DNA of 64,000 nt from Ruegeria atlantica (GCF_013032005.1 NZ_WQBE01000001.1:62001-126000); one strand, 5' to 3'. Counted from the first letter of the stretch, positions 1 through 8,783 are shown. The notes: generated by a model not told the origin, from the sequence alone. Numbers and translations: made by a program.

Positions 1-1924
1 TCTTTCGTTCATTGCCCTCTGTCAGGCGTAGCAACGCGACTTCGACAGGGCAGGGCAAACTGGTAAGCGGATCATTGTATCGTGGATAATCGATCAACGC
101 GGCATGAACCAAACCCAAGATGGACGGTCTTGCGCCACGTCGTGCCGGTACCGTTCCCAGATCGTTCGTCAACCCCCACCCAGCATAAAACGGGGCCCCA
201 ACCGTGGTCACTCGGATCCCGCGCAACAGGGCCTCGAATCCAAGCAAAGAGGTCATCGTCCAGACTTCTTGTGTTTGTGCAAGCAGCGCGGCTGGATCAG
301 TGTCTGTGGCGATCACGTCGGCGAGACTTTCGTCGCCAATCGACCCTTCGCGCAGTCCGGCCTCGACATCAGGATGCGGCTTATAGATCAGGATCGCATT
401 TGGGTTCGCCTCACGCGCGGCCCTCAGCAAGTCGGTGTTTGTGCGGACAGTCGTAGTGCCAAGCAGGATTGAGGCATCATCCTCGACCTGACCCGGAACC
501 AGAATGCGATGCCCTTCGGGCAGTTCCGGGGGCGCTCCGCCGGTATTGTATTTGCTGAGTTGGCCCGAAACGATCTGCGCCACCAACCGTTCGGCTCGCA
601 ATTCCTGATCCGGGCGCAGGGTTTCACGTGCGGTGATCAATTCCTCCAACCGGCTTGGATGTGTCGGGTCGTAGTAGATGCCCAGATCGTCCGTTGCCAA
701 AGACAGGGGCGGCACCAGATTGGCGCCAAGCCCGCGGGACCTCAGAAAACCGTCCTCGATCCTGATCGCGTCTTCTGCATCGCGGGCGTGGTTGGCCCAA
801 ACCATATGCGGGCAGTCGGGTGTATCGGGCGGGGTCGGAGTGAAGCGAATCTTCTTTTCGCGACCGAACATCTCTTGCAGGTGTTTGCGCTTCCACAGCC
901 GCATGCCGGAGGCTGTCCACCCCTTATGATCCTGACGCCACGCCCTCGTTTGCGCCTCGAGCGTGTCCAGCACAGTTTCCAACTCGCACAGCTGATCCCG
1001 GTATGGGTCGTACCATGTAGGATAGAGGATCATTGCTGCGGCAAATAACTGTGCCCGGGTCAGGTTGCGCTGGCGGCGAGGGAAATAGACCTCATCCTGT
1101 GTCAGCCCCCATCCGGCATAGAAGGGCTGGCCAAAGACACGCGGCTTGTGGCCAGCCATTATAGCCTCAAAGCCCAACTGCGATGACAGGGTGTAGACGC
1201 CGACCGCACCCTCTAGCAGAGTCCATGGGCTGATGGGCTCGGTTACAAACGAAACCCGGTCGGTCATATCTTGATCCGAGTAATACCCGCTGCGATGTCC
1301 GGCAGCGGTTTCGGGATGTGTCTTGATCAGGACACGGGCACCTGGGTTTTCCTCTTGTGCCATGACCAGCATCTCGCGGAAGCGTGCGTCATCACCCGCG
1401 CTGGCCGTGACCGAGGCATCATCTCGCGCCTGATCGACCACTAGAACGTAACCCGGTTCAGGTGGGGGCAGGGTGGGATCGACGGCAGAATACTTGCTGA
1501 GGTGCAATTCGCGCATCCTTTCGGTCCCATATCGGGCCCGGTTCAGCAGGGCGGTATCGTCCAGCGGATGCGTGGCCAGAAGGGTTTCAAGATCCGAAGG
1601 CTGCGCAGGATCGAAATGAACGCCCGACCGATCAAGCAACAGACCCAGCGGCGGCTCACCCGTCCGCCCAGGATGTAACGAGCGCAAAAAGGCGTCTTCG
1701 ACACGCAGAATCGGTGCGTTGTGTCGGGTCGCGATGCTAAAGCCGCGATGCGCAGTTGGGCTGTTGCCCCAAACCCCCACTACGTCTCCGTCGCGGGGAA
1801 GACCCAGCCGGATGTCGTAACCATTGAAGTGTAGGATGCGCCGTATGCGGCGTTGGGTCAGGAAACCACCGTTATAGACAAGCAACCGGGTCCGTTGTGC
1901 CCCGGCTGTTGGGTCAAGTTGCAT
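1..1924 (-). CDS. kpsC: KpsC-type capsular polysaccharide export/initiation protein (3' end outside window)
   Basis: Reading leftwards from an ATG at 1924, the frame stays open to the window edge for about 641 codons, so the C-terminus is missing. It holds two related halves, each with the KpsC signature FYAGWGLT: the first near 1100-1135, the second near 157-196. Each half also has an E/DDAS segment followed by a KxHP motif (IKTHPE, YKPHPD). KpsC proteins are dual-domain cytoplasmic beta-Kdo glycosyltransferases that build the glycolipid anchor of group 2-type capsules. The start shares one base with the stop of the export lipoprotein gene (TGATG), so translation is probably coupled. The family call is firm. 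The sugar and polymer are not visible here. Confidence 0.9.
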   Translation of the reverse strand, partial: MQLDPTAGAQRTRLLVYNGGFLTQRRIRRILHFNGYDIRLGLPRDGDVVGVWGNSPTAHRGFSIATRHNAPILRVEDAFLRSLHPGRTGEPPLGLLLDRSGVHFDPAQPSDLETLLATHPLDDTALLNRARYGTERMRELHLSKYSAVDPTLPPPEPGYVLVVDQARDDASVTASAGDDARFREMLVMAQEENPGARVLIKTHPETAAGHRSGYYSDQDMTDRVSFVTEPISPWTLLEGAVGVYTLSSQLGFEAIMAGHKPRVFGQPFYAGWGLTQDEVYFPRRQRNLTRAQLFAAAMILYPTWYDPYRDQLCELETVLDTLEAQTRAWRQDHKGWTASGMRLWKRKHLQEMFGREKKIRFTPTPPDTPDCPHMVWANHARDAEDAIRIEDGFLRSRGLGANLVPPLSLATDDLGIYYDPTHPSRLEELITARETLRPDQELRAERLVAQIVSGQLSKYNTGGAPPELPEGHRILVPGQVEDDASILLGTTTVRTNTDLLRAAREANPNAILIYKPHPDVEAGLREGSIGDESLADVIATDTDPAALLAQTQEVWTMTSLLGFEALLRGIRVTTVGAPFYAGWGLTNDLGTVPARRGARPSILGLVHAALIDYPRYNDPLTSLPCPVEVALLRLTEGNERK

Positions 1925-3054
1925 CAGCCGCCCGTCAGCGTGGCGACGTTTGCAACCGGTGTCAGGCCACCGGCGATCAGAGAGATCGATTTGCTCCACT
2001 GTGCATACGGGGCTTCGGTCACATAGATCGTGTCGTCGTCACGGATGACGAAGTCCCTAGCGACGAACAATCCGTTGGGCGCGGTCAGGTTCAACAGATA
2101 GATCATACGCTGATCACCCTGCAGATCCTGGCGCCCCATGACGTTGCGCGCGATGTCCTGCCGTTCCTTACGTAGTACGAAAATACCGGTCGGGTCCGAG
2201 GACAGGGATTGCAAGCCGCCCACTTGCGCCAGAGCTTCAAGCGCCGAAAGGTCTTGTGTGTCGAATGCCACGCGCGACTGCCCGGTGGCCCCAAGCGCGA
2301 TGTAGGAACGGCTGTCAGCTTCGACGAGAATGCGGTCTCCGCCGCGCAGCGCGACGTCCAACTGGGGATTACGCACCAGATCGTCATACCAGACCGTCCC
2401 GCGGTCATTTCCGCGGATCAGCGTCACCAGCGCGATGTCCGAACCTACGGCAACGCCGCCGGCCCGCGACAGCATTCCGGACAGGGTACGGCTTGGCCGC
2501 TCTATTGGATAAATGCCCGCTGCCCCGATTTCCCCGCTAAGCGAAACGGTTGCGCCATCCCCTGCGACACGGCGCACTTCGACTTGCGGATCAGGTGTTT
2601 GTTCCTGCAGTTCGCTGGTGATCAGTTGGCGCAGTTGCTCGGGCGTGTTGCCCGAGGCTCGGATGCGTCCGGCATACGGCACAAAGATAAAACCGTCGCT
2701 GTCGACCTGTATCTGTTCTAGGATAGTGGAGGAGCTTATTTCACCGGACAACAAGCCGTCATCGACGTTTTCCCAAACCGTCAAGCCAAGGACGTCACCG
2801 GGGCGAACAGTGTCTGCCGCTAGGCGTTGCGCACTGCGAAAAGAGGACGAAAACCCGTATTGAGGGATGGCCGAAGTGGCCTTTGCGACGCGGTCATCAA
2901 CTTCGACCACAAAAGCATTGCCGCCTTTTTCCGTGGAGCCCGCCAAAATTTCGGACTTGTTGGGCCCTGATTTCGGAAGTTGACACCCGGCCAACAGGCC
3001 AATTGCGGTCACAAGGGATATCCCCCGTATCCATCGGATTGGAAAGCGCTGCAC
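1924..3054 (-). CDS. Polysaccharide export outer-membrane lipoprotein (Wza/KpsD type)
   Basis: 376 residues from a GTG start. The N-terminus is a lipoprotein signal with lipobox LLAGC (Cys about residue 24). A poly-export domain follows (around LGLTVWENVDDGLLSG and GFIFVPYAGRIRASG), then two SLBB-like segments (around VSLSGEIGAAGIYPI and YIALGATGQSRVAFD). Length matches Wza-type proteins rather than the longer E. coli KpsD. It should form the outer-membrane channel for capsular polysaccharide. It lies between kpsS (upstream) and kpsC (downstream, 1-base overlap). No kpsM, kpsT or kpsE is in the window, so the inner-membrane part is encoded elsewhere or to the left. Confidence 0.9.
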   Translation of the reverse strand: MQRFPIRWIRGISLVTAIGLLAGCQLPKSGPNKSEILAGSTEKGGNAFVVEVDDRVAKATSAIPQYGFSSSFRSAQRLAADTVRPGDVLGLTVWENVDDGLLSGEISSSTILEQIQVDSDGFIFVPYAGRIRASGNTPEQLRQLITSELQEQTPDPQVEVRRVAGDGATVSLSGEIGAAGIYPIERPSRTLSGMLSRAGGVAVGSDIALVTLIRGNDRGTVWYDDLVRNPQLDVALRGGDRILVEADSRSYIALGATGQSRVAFDTQDLSALEALAQVGGLQSLSSDPTGIFVLRKERQDIARNVMGRQDLQGDQRMIYLLNLTAPNGLFVARDFVIRDDDTIYVTEAPYAQWSKSISLIAGGLTPVANVATLTGG

Positions 3055-3146
3055 TGCCGGTAATCCTCGGTCGTTTTTGTTATGGTCTTTTGTTGGGCGC
3101 AGGCTACCCGGTTCGCGCGATAACTTCTAGCGCCAACCGGCCAGTT

Positions 3147-4445
3147 TTACTCAACAAGCTTTAACTGTGGCGTCTGCGCCTCTTTGTGGGACAGGACGGA
3201 TTGATAGGGGTCTGCGACGTTCAGCATCATATCCGCCACGCCTCGCAAAAGCTGCCTGCGGCCCCGGCGGGAATAGAATCCTCCGGGCACCTGACTCGTT
3301 TTCAACAAAAACCGGCGATAGGTCTGATAGGCATCCTGATCCGGGGGCATCGGGTCCGCAAAGAACGCCGCCAATGGTTGGCGCGATACGAATTCGGGTT
3401 TGTCATAGACCGATTTGCCAAAGATGCGCAGCGGGATGCCACGCCACAAAACCTGCTGCCCGGCAGTAGAATTGATCGTCACGGCAGAACTCGCACCATC
3501 CAGAAGCTTGGCGAGCTTGCCGCCGGGCACATAATGCACGCGATCCGCAATTCCATGCGCTTGAGCCAGCGCATACACACGGTGGCGTAGTGGTTCGCGG
3601 TGGTTTTCCAGCGGATGTTCTTTCACCACCAACCGATGATGCGCGGGCGCGCCGTTGGCAAAACCACGGATTACATCCGCAAGAAAGTCGGACATGCAGG
3701 AATAGTCCGAATGGGATTGAACCGAGCTGTCATGCCCCAGTTGCAGCAGCGCCAGATGGTAAGGGTGACTGCTCCCCAGAACGCGCGCTGTGGCCCAGCG
3801 GCGCTGAAGCCGGTGAAACGGCATCAGTGCCAGCCGCTTGAAATACAAGCTAAATTCCTTTGATACAGGTAGGTCGCGATGCCGCCGGAAGTTTCGATAA
3901 CGTCGGTTCCGAAACAATACAAACCAATGATAGAGCGCCCCATAAAAGATGTGCTGCCGCATATCCCCCCAATGCGAAGGTGGCGGTGGTGTCTGCGCTG
4001 TCGACTGATTCAGTGCATGTCGCATCTGATCGACGCCCAAAGACATCAGGCGTGAGTTTCCGTTTGAGCCGAACCGCTCATACGTTACCCACCAGGGGCG
4101 TAGGTAACCTTCCTCAAACACGTGAACCGTGACGCCGTTGGCTTGGGCAATCTTAACGGCGCTGGCGTGAATTGGGCGCGTGTCGCCGTACAGGACGATA
4201 TCCGTGATTTCGCGATCTGCGATCAACTCAGACAACCTGTCCGGCCAAAGCTCGGGCGTGTCGAGAAATGGGATGTACGAGGCCTTGTCAAACCAGAACG
4301 CCTGATCCCCGGCGTTGAACCCCACGCGCCAAACCTCGGCCCCCGTAGAGCGCAGCATACGCCCGAGCCCGTTGAAAAACGGGCCATGCGGTCCCTGCAA
4401 AAACAGGAAAACACGGCGGTTCAGGCCTTTGGCGTCGGGTGACAT
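3147..4445 (-). CDS. kpsS: KpsS-type capsular polysaccharide export protein
   Basis: About 432 residues. The N-terminus (VFLFLQGPHGPFF...GAEVWRVGFNAGDQAFW) and the VFEEGYLRPWW motif are typical of KpsS/KpsC-like Kdo transferases, as is the C-terminal half with VKEHPLENHREPLRHR and a TINSTAGQQVLWRGIP segment. KpsS adds the first Kdo of the phosphatidylglycerol anchor and KpsC extends it. It is the first gene of the leftward capsule block, separated from the export lipoprotein by 92 bases. A GTG sits one codon upstream of the chosen ATG (at 4448) and is an equally possible start, since no strong Shine-Dalgarno separates them. Confidence 0.88.
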   Translation of the reverse strand: MSPDAKGLNRRVFLFLQGPHGPFFNGLGRMLRSTGAEVWRVGFNAGDQAFWFDKASYIPFLDTPELWPDRLSELIADREITDIVLYGDTRPIHASAVKIAQANGVTVHVFEEGYLRPWWVTYERFGSNGNSRLMSLGVDQMRHALNQSTAQTPPPPSHWGDMRQHIFYGALYHWFVLFRNRRYRNFRRHRDLPVSKEFSLYFKRLALMPFHRLQRRWATARVLGSSHPYHLALLQLGHDSSVQSHSDYSCMSDFLADVIRGFANGAPAHHRLVVKEHPLENHREPLRHRVYALAQAHGIADRVHYVPGGKLAKLLDGASSAVTINSTAGQQVLWRGIPLRIFGKSVYDKPEFVSRQPLAAFFADPMPPDQDAYQTYRRFLLKTSQVPGGFYSRRGRRQLLRGVADMMLNVADPYQSVLSHKEAQTPQLKLVE

Positions 4446-4583
4446 CACTACTGCTCTTGCCTTTTGTTCAGGAAATTATGCCTGTTTCGACCTTTCCCGG
4501 CAAGGTGGGGCTTGCCCGTCACGCCGCTTGCGCTTACCTCGGCTTGGAACACTGGATCAGGTTAAGAGCTGAGGGTTAGCAGA

Positions 4584-5171
4584 ATGTTTACAGGGATCGT
4601 CACCGATATCGGCACCGTCACCGAGCTGGATCAGCAGGGCGATCTGCGGGCCCGGATCAAAACGGATTACGACACGGCGGGAATTGATATCGGCGCCTCG
4701 ATCGCCAGTGATGGCGTGTGCCTGACCGTGATCGCGCTGGGCGATGATTGGTATGACGTGCAGATCAGCGCTGAGACGGTTTCGAAAACCAATCTGGACA
4801 GTTGGCAGGTCGGTAAGCGCGTCAATCTGGAACGCGCCCTGAAAGTCGGGGATGAGCTGGGCGGTCATATCGTTTCAGGTCACGTGGACGGTGTGGCCGA
4901 GGTGGTCGCCGTGCAGGACGACGGCGACAGCACGCGCGTCACCCTGCGTGCCCCCAAAGAACTGGCCCGGTTTATCGCGCCAAAAGGTTCGGTTGCATTG
5001 AACGGAACCTCGCTGACCGTCAACGATGTGGATGATTGTGATTTCGGCATCAATTTCATCCCCCACACCAAGGAAGTCACAACCTGGGGTGATGTAGGGG
5101 TTGGTGACAAGGTGAACCTTGAGATCGACACACTGGCCCGCTACGTCGCGCGCCTGGCCGAAATGTCCTGA
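4584..5171 (+). CDS. ribE: Riboflavin synthase alpha subunit
   Basis: 195 residues, normal length. The two lumazine-binding repeats are evident: the first starts MFTGIV with the CLTV motif near residue 47, the second starts near GGHIVSGHVDGVAEV with SLTVNDV near residue 147. The enzyme dismutates two 6,7-dimethyl-8-ribityllumazine molecules to riboflavin. It is the first gene of ribE-ribBX-ribH-nusB, and ribD is not in the window. No FMN (RFN) riboswitch is recognisable in the 135 bases upstream. Confidence 0.95.
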   Translation: MFTGIVTDIGTVTELDQQGDLRARIKTDYDTAGIDIGASIASDGVCLTVIALGDDWYDVQISAETVSKTNLDSWQVGKRVNLERALKVGDELGGHIVSGHVDGVAEVVAVQDDGDSTRVTLRAPKELARFIAPKGSVALNGTSLTVNDVDDCDFGINFIPHTKEVTTWGDVGVGDKVNLEIDTLARYVARLAEMS

Positions 5172-5273
5172 AACTACGTCGCGCCGGGATTGACTGGTGC
5201 CGCAAGTGCTCTGGCCTTTGACCGTCTGGTAGTCTATCCACCGGGTCAAACATGCTCTGTGAAAGGCTGCCTC

Positions 5274-6395
5274 ATGAGCTTTGAAACCCCAGGACCCGTC
5301 GAAGCCCAGCTGCGCGACGCGATCAGCCCGATCGAAGACATCATCGACGAGGCGCGCAAGGGCCGGATGTATATTCTGGTCGACCACGAGGATCGTGAAA
5401 ACGAAGGCGATCTGGTGATCCCCGCCGAGTTTGCCGATGCCGACGCGATCAACTTTATGGCCACACATGGGCGCGGGCTGATCTGCCTGCCGATGACGGC
5501 CGAACGGGTGGACGCCCTTGAACTGCCGATGATGGCGGTGAACAACTCATCCCGACACGAAACTGCATTCACCGTTTCGATTGAAGCGCGTGAGGGCGTG
5601 TCGACCGGCATTTCCGCCGCTGACAGGGCATTGACGGTCGCCACTGCGATTAACGAACAGAACACGATGGCGCATATCGCCACCCCCGGCCACATCTTTC
5701 CCCTGCGCGCCAAGCGCGGCGGGGTGCTGGTCCGTGCGGGCCACACCGAGGCCGCCGTGGATATCTCGCGTCTGGCTGGGCTGAACCCTTCGGGCGTGAT
5801 CTGTGAGATCATGAAGACTGACGGCACCATGGCGCGTCTGCCTGATCTGGTCGAATTCGCCAAAGAACATGAAATGAAGATCGGCACGATCAGCGACCTG
5901 ATTGCGTATCGGTCTCGCAATGACAATCTGGTGGTCGAAACATCGCGCGAGACTGTTACCTCGGAATATGGCGGAGAGTGGGAGCTGCGTATTTTCACCG
6001 ATCAGACCCACGGCATCGAACATGTCGTCATGATCAAAGGTGACATCACCACACCCGACCCGGTGCTGACCCGCACACATGCCCTGCACGAAGCACCCGA
6101 TATTCTGGGTCTGGGCCCGAAATCCTCTCGCGAACTGCCGCGGGCAATGGAAAAGATCGCCGAAGAGGGCCGCGGCGTGGTGTGCCTGTTCCGTCAGCCG
6201 CGCAACTCGCTTTACGCGGTCGAGGACGAAGGCCCGCGCACCATCAAGCAAACCGGCCTGGGCGCGCAGATCCTGTCCAAGATGGGTATCCAGGAGTTGG
6301 TACTGCTGACAGATTCGCCGGAAACCGTATATCTGGGGCTCGACGCTTTTGGCCTGTCCATCGTCGGCACCCGCTCAATCCTTAAGGATGACTGA
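5274..6395 (+). CDS. ribB: RibBX: 3,4-dihydroxy-2-butanone-4-phosphate synthase with degenerate GTP cyclohydrolase II domain
   Basis: 373 residues from ATG 5274, preceded by AAAGG with 7-base spacing; an upstream TTG at 5190 is in frame but has no ribosome site. The N-terminal about 210 residues are a complete RibB domain with the metal and substrate motif DHEDRENEGD and THGRGLICLPM. The C-terminal part aligns to GTP cyclohydrolase II (GHDHV-like GIEHVVMIKGDI, then IAEEGRGVVCLF). However, the zinc-binding C-x2-GD...RCDC region is replaced by ALHEAPDILGLGPKSSR, so the three zinc cysteines are absent. This matches the RibBX variant known in Proteobacteria. GTP cyclohydrolase II activity must then come from a separate ribA. 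It sits in the riboflavin operon between ribE and ribH. Confidence 0.93.
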   Translation: MSFETPGPVEAQLRDAISPIEDIIDEARKGRMYILVDHEDRENEGDLVIPAEFADADAINFMATHGRGLICLPMTAERVDALELPMMAVNNSSRHETAFTVSIEAREGVSTGISAADRALTVATAINEQNTMAHIATPGHIFPLRAKRGGVLVRAGHTEAAVDISRLAGLNPSGVICEIMKTDGTMARLPDLVEFAKEHEMKIGTISDLIAYRSRNDNLVVETSRETVTSEYGGEWELRIFTDQTHGIEHVVMIKGDITTPDPVLTRTHALHEAPDILGLGPKSSRELPRAMEKIAEEGRGVVCLFRQPRNSLYAVEDEGPRTIKQTGLGAQILSKMGIQELVLLTDSPETVYLGLDAFGLSIVGTRSILKDD

Positions 6396-6397
6396 TC

Positions 6398-6949
6398 GTG
6401 GCTGAACAAGACAAACACGGCGTTCTGCCGACACCAACCTTCGACAAACCTGCGAAACTGCTGATAGTGGTCGCCCCGTTTTATCGCGCCATCGCCGACA
6501 ATCTGGTAGCCGGTGCAAAAGCCGAGATCGAAGCGGCTGGTGGTACTTGTGACGTGGTCGAAGTACCCGGCGCGTTGGAAATCCCGACCGCCATCGCTAT
6601 GGCGGACCGTCAGTGTAATTTCGACGGTTACGTCGCGCTGGGCTGCGTCATTCGTGGCGAGACCACGCATTATGAAACGGTGTGCAATGACTCCAGTCGC
6701 GCCATCCAACTGATGGGTTTGCAAGGTCTGCTCATCGGCAATGGTATTCTGACAGTGGAAAATGACGATCAGGCCGAAGTCCGCGCAAATCCAGAAAAGA
6801 TGAATAAAGGTGGAGGGGCTGCCGCTGCGGCCTTGCATCTGATCGCGCTCAGCCGTAAGTGGGGCGCCTCACAAAAGGGCGTTGGCTTCAAGCCCCCGTC
6901 CGAGTCCATCCTTGTGGCGGGCGACAGCAACGGACCCACGACAGCATGA
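6398..6949 (+). CDS. ribH: 6,7-Dimethyl-8-ribityllumazine synthase
   Basis: 183 residues from GTG 6398, with AAGGATGA about 7 bases upstream. The family motifs are present: VAPFYRAIADNLVAGA, the substrate-binding GALEIPTAI, and GCVIRGETTHYETV with the catalytic histidine. The enzyme condenses 5-amino-6-ribitylaminouracil with the RibB product. A C-terminal tail of about 20 residues (KGVGFKPPSES...) extends beyond the core fold. The gene follows ribBX by 2 bases, and its stop overlaps the nusB start (ATGA), so the operon is translationally coupled. Confidence 0.94.
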   Translation: MAEQDKHGVLPTPTFDKPAKLLIVVAPFYRAIADNLVAGAKAEIEAAGGTCDVVEVPGALEIPTAIAMADRQCNFDGYVALGCVIRGETTHYETVCNDSSRAIQLMGLQGLLIGNGILTVENDDQAEVRANPEKMNKGGGAAAAALHLIALSRKWGASQKGVGFKPPSESILVAGDSNGPTTA

Positions 6950-7428
6950 CCCAGACAGATGCGCCGAAACCGGCCAACCAGAAACGCCTGATGAAATCCG
7001 CCGCCCGGCTTTATGCCGTGCAGGCTCTGTTCCAGATGGAGCAGTCGGGTCAGACGACCGAACAGGTTGTGAATGAGTTTCTGGATCACCGTTTCGGTGC
7101 TGTCTATGAGGGCGAAGAGATGTTGGACGGCGATATCCGCGTGTTCCGCAAACTGGTCGAGGACGCCGTGAACTATCAGGCGCCCATTGACCAGATGACC
7201 GACCGCGCGTTGGTCGCCAAATGGCCCATTGCGCGCATCGACCCGACTTTGCGCGCCACGTTCCGTGCCGCCGGGGCGGAGCTGACTCAGGGCGACACTC
7301 CGCCCAAAGTCGTCATTACCGAGTTCGTCGATGTAGCTCGTGCCTTTTTCCCGGAAGGCAAAGAGCCAAAATTCGTCAACGCCGTACTGGATCACATGGC
7401 GCGCGAGGCCCAGCCCGAGGCGTTCTGA
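6946..7428 (+). CDS. nusB: Transcription antitermination factor NusB
   Basis: 160 residues from ATG 6946, which overlaps the ribH stop. The RNA-binding N-terminal helices (KSAARLYAVQALFQMEQ) and the C-terminal VVITEFVDVARAFFPEGKEPKFVNAVLDHMAR segment are standard for NusB. NusB with S10/NusE nucleates the rRNA antitermination complex on boxA. The ribH-nusB linkage is widespread in proteobacteria. An in-frame start at 6859 exists but would lie deep inside ribH, so the ATGA overlap is preferred. Confidence 0.94.
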   Translation: MTQTDAPKPANQKRLMKSAARLYAVQALFQMEQSGQTTEQVVNEFLDHRFGAVYEGEEMLDGDIRVFRKLVEDAVNYQAPIDQMTDRALVAKWPIARIDPTLRATFRAAGAELTQGDTPPKVVITEFVDVARAFFPEGKEPKFVNAVLDHMAREAQPEAF

Positions 7429-7487
7429 CGCCTTTACCATGGTCCGACACGCGCTAAACTAACTGTACAAGCGCAATGAGGTCCGCC

Positions 7488-7793
7488 ATGCCCAAACTGA
7501 TCCGATTGTACATCACTCAGGTTATCTGGGGATTTGTCATCTCGGCCATCTTTGTCGGGGTGCTGTTGGCGCTTAACGTGGCCAATTTGCGCGGTTTGAT
7601 CAGCGGATCGGATATCGGTCTGATAGCGCTGTTCATGATCTGGTTCATGAACGGCATTGTCTTCGCAGGTGTTCAATTTGCCTATTCCATCATGAGCTTG
7701 GCAGAGAAACCGGGTGGTCCGCGTCGTGGCTCACCCGTCGTACACAGCTTTGAACCTGTTGCAGTTCAACAGAACGCGCCTGCGCCGAAGTAA
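7488..7793 (+). CDS. Small two-helix inner-membrane protein, conserved hypothetical
   Basis: 101 residues from ATG 7488, placed 6 bases after GAGG; an alternative ATG at 7476 overlaps that ribosome site. Two hydrophobic segments are visible (VIWGFVISAIFVGVLLAL and IGLIALFMIWFMNGIVFAGVQFAY), followed by a short soluble tail rich in Gly, Pro and Arg. I recognise no catalytic motif and cannot assign a function. It follows nusB by 59 bases on the same strand and may be transcribed with the riboflavin operon. Confidence 0.75.
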   Translation: MPKLIRLYITQVIWGFVISAIFVGVLLALNVANLRGLISGSDIGLIALFMIWFMNGIVFAGVQFAYSIMSLAEKPGGPRRGSPVVHSFEPVAVQQNAPAPK

Positions 7794-7811
7794 TTTTGCT
7801 TCAGAAAAATG

Positions 7812-7868
7812 TGGCGGGACCGCCAGTCAACCGTGCGGTGTGATTCCCGAGGACCTGTATGTACAGGT
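7812..7868. repeat. Two tight palindromes in the spacer after the small membrane gene
   Basis: 7812-7825 reads TGGCGG-GA-CCGCCA, and 7853-7868 reads ACCTGTA-TG-TACAGGT. Both are perfect inverted repeats with only two central bases. The loops are too small for ordinary terminator hairpins, and no T-run follows. They may be protein-binding sites or cruciform-type ends of a decayed element. Confidence 0.4.
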
Positions 7869-7881
7869 GGGCGCCAGGTAA

Positions 7882-8010
7882 TCAGGCCAGGACCTGAACA
7901 GAGCCAGCCCCCTCGGAATTGCTTAAGGCCACCAGAATGCTACCTATCACAAGAAGGGCAGAACCCGCCACGCGCCTAAGTAGGGGTTGCGGCGGGTTTG
8001 CACAAGGGGT
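7882..8010 (-). pseudogene. Possible C-terminal remnant of a LysE/RhtB-like membrane transporter
   Basis: Reading leftwards there is an open frame of about 40 codons ending in a stop at 7884-7882. It encodes PLLRRVAGSALLVIGSILVALSNS, a positively charged turn followed by one transmembrane helix. This resembles the last helix of LysE-type amino-acid exporters. No start codon or upstream body exists, because the frame runs into the end of the SRPBCC gene. I read it as the 3' scrap of a lost gene; chance is the alternative. Confidence 0.35.
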
Positions 8011-8435
8011 CAGGCATCGACTGTTTCGTGCAGGGCGGTGCGCATTTTGGCAAAATGCTCATCCCAGCCGCTATCGAGCGACAGGATCAGACCAAAGGCT
8101 TCGGCACTCTGAGGCAGCCCTTCGTGTTGCAACGCAAGCCGTGTACCGCCCGAAACGGGTTCGAGCGTCCATTTCACCACGCTGACGGCGTCCCCCATGG
8201 GTTTGACGGTGAATGTGTATTCCAGGTATTCCGGTGGGCGTGCAACGCGCACTTCTCCCCAGATCAACAGATCACCACTGGTTGTTCCGAACATCTCAAG
8301 CTTTTGTCCGGCGGCCAGCGGGCGTTCGGGTTTGTGAAACCATTCGGCCAGACGGTCCGGGTCCGTCAAATAGGCCCAGACGGTTGCGGGCTCGGCCCGT
8401 AGAAAGATCGTTTTTTGCAGAACGGTATGTGTCAT
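8010..8435 (-). CDS. SRPBCC / AHSA1-like (START-fold) protein
   Basis: 141 residues. The sequence VLQKTIFLRAEPATVWAYLTDPDRLAEWFHKPER followed by LLIWGEVRVARPPEYLEYTFTV and a C-terminal GWDEHFAKMR helix is typical of the AHSA1 / activator-of-Hsp90-like SRPBCC family, a hydrophobic-ligand-binding fold. Its start overlaps the stop of the upstream ArsR gene (ATGA). This ArsR-SRPBCC pairing is very common, and the pair is presumably co-transcribed and self-regulated. The ligand is unknown. Confidence 0.85.
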   Translation of the reverse strand: MTHTVLQKTIFLRAEPATVWAYLTDPDRLAEWFHKPERPLAAGQKLEMFGTTSGDLLIWGEVRVARPPEYLEYTFTVKPMGDAVSVVKWTLEPVSGGTRLALQHEGLPQSAEAFGLILSLDSGWDEHFAKMRTALHETVDA

Positions 8436-8764
8436 GTGTCTTTCCTTTCAATGGCTTCTTTCAGTTTGTTCAGGCGGTCGTCCCAGAACTGGTCGAAGTA
8501 GCTGAACCAGTCGAGAACAGGGGCCATCCCCATTGGTTCCAGTCGGTTGATACGTTCCCGCCCGCGTGTCTCGACCGAGATCAGACCGCCATCCGACAAG
8601 ACAGTCAGGTGCTTTTTGACAGCGGCGCGGGTCATGTCGAACCGTTCGGTCAATTGAGCGATGGTCATGTCCTGCGCGGCGAGCATCTGAACGATGTCCC
8701 TGCGGGTAGGGTCGGCCAGCGCACGAAATGCGTTTTGGGTTTGAGGCTGCATGTGCTTCACCAT
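8432..8764 (-). CDS. ArsR-family winged-helix repressor
   Basis: 110 residues. The core is FRALADPTRRDIVQML, then the recognition region TERFDMTRAAVKKHLTVLSDGGLISVETRGRERINRLE, which is the usual ArsR fold. No metal-sensing CxC cluster is present, so it belongs to the non-metal branch that partners SRPBCC proteins. Two matching palindromes lie directly upstream (8770-8783 and 8797-8810) and are its likely autoregulatory operators. An internal ATG four codons in is a second possible start. Confidence 0.88.
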   Translation of the reverse strand: MVKHMQPQTQNAFRALADPTRRDIVQMLAAQDMTIAQLTERFDMTRAAVKKHLTVLSDGGLISVETRGRERINRLEPMGMAPVLDWFSYFDQFWDDRLNKLKEAIERKDT

Positions 8765-8769
8765 TCGTA

Positions 8770-8783
8770 ATACCTTTTGGTAT
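8770..8783. promoter_or_regulatory. Operator palindrome 1 of the ArsR-SRPBCC operon
   Basis: ATACC-TTTT-GGTAT is a perfect inverted repeat with 5-base arms. It lies 5 bases upstream of the ArsR start codon (8764), where a bound repressor would block transcription or the start region. Confidence 0.6.

Noticed and set aside
4449-4583. FMN riboswitch before ribE
   Set aside because: The conserved RFN strings are absent; only a GC-rich stretch is seen.
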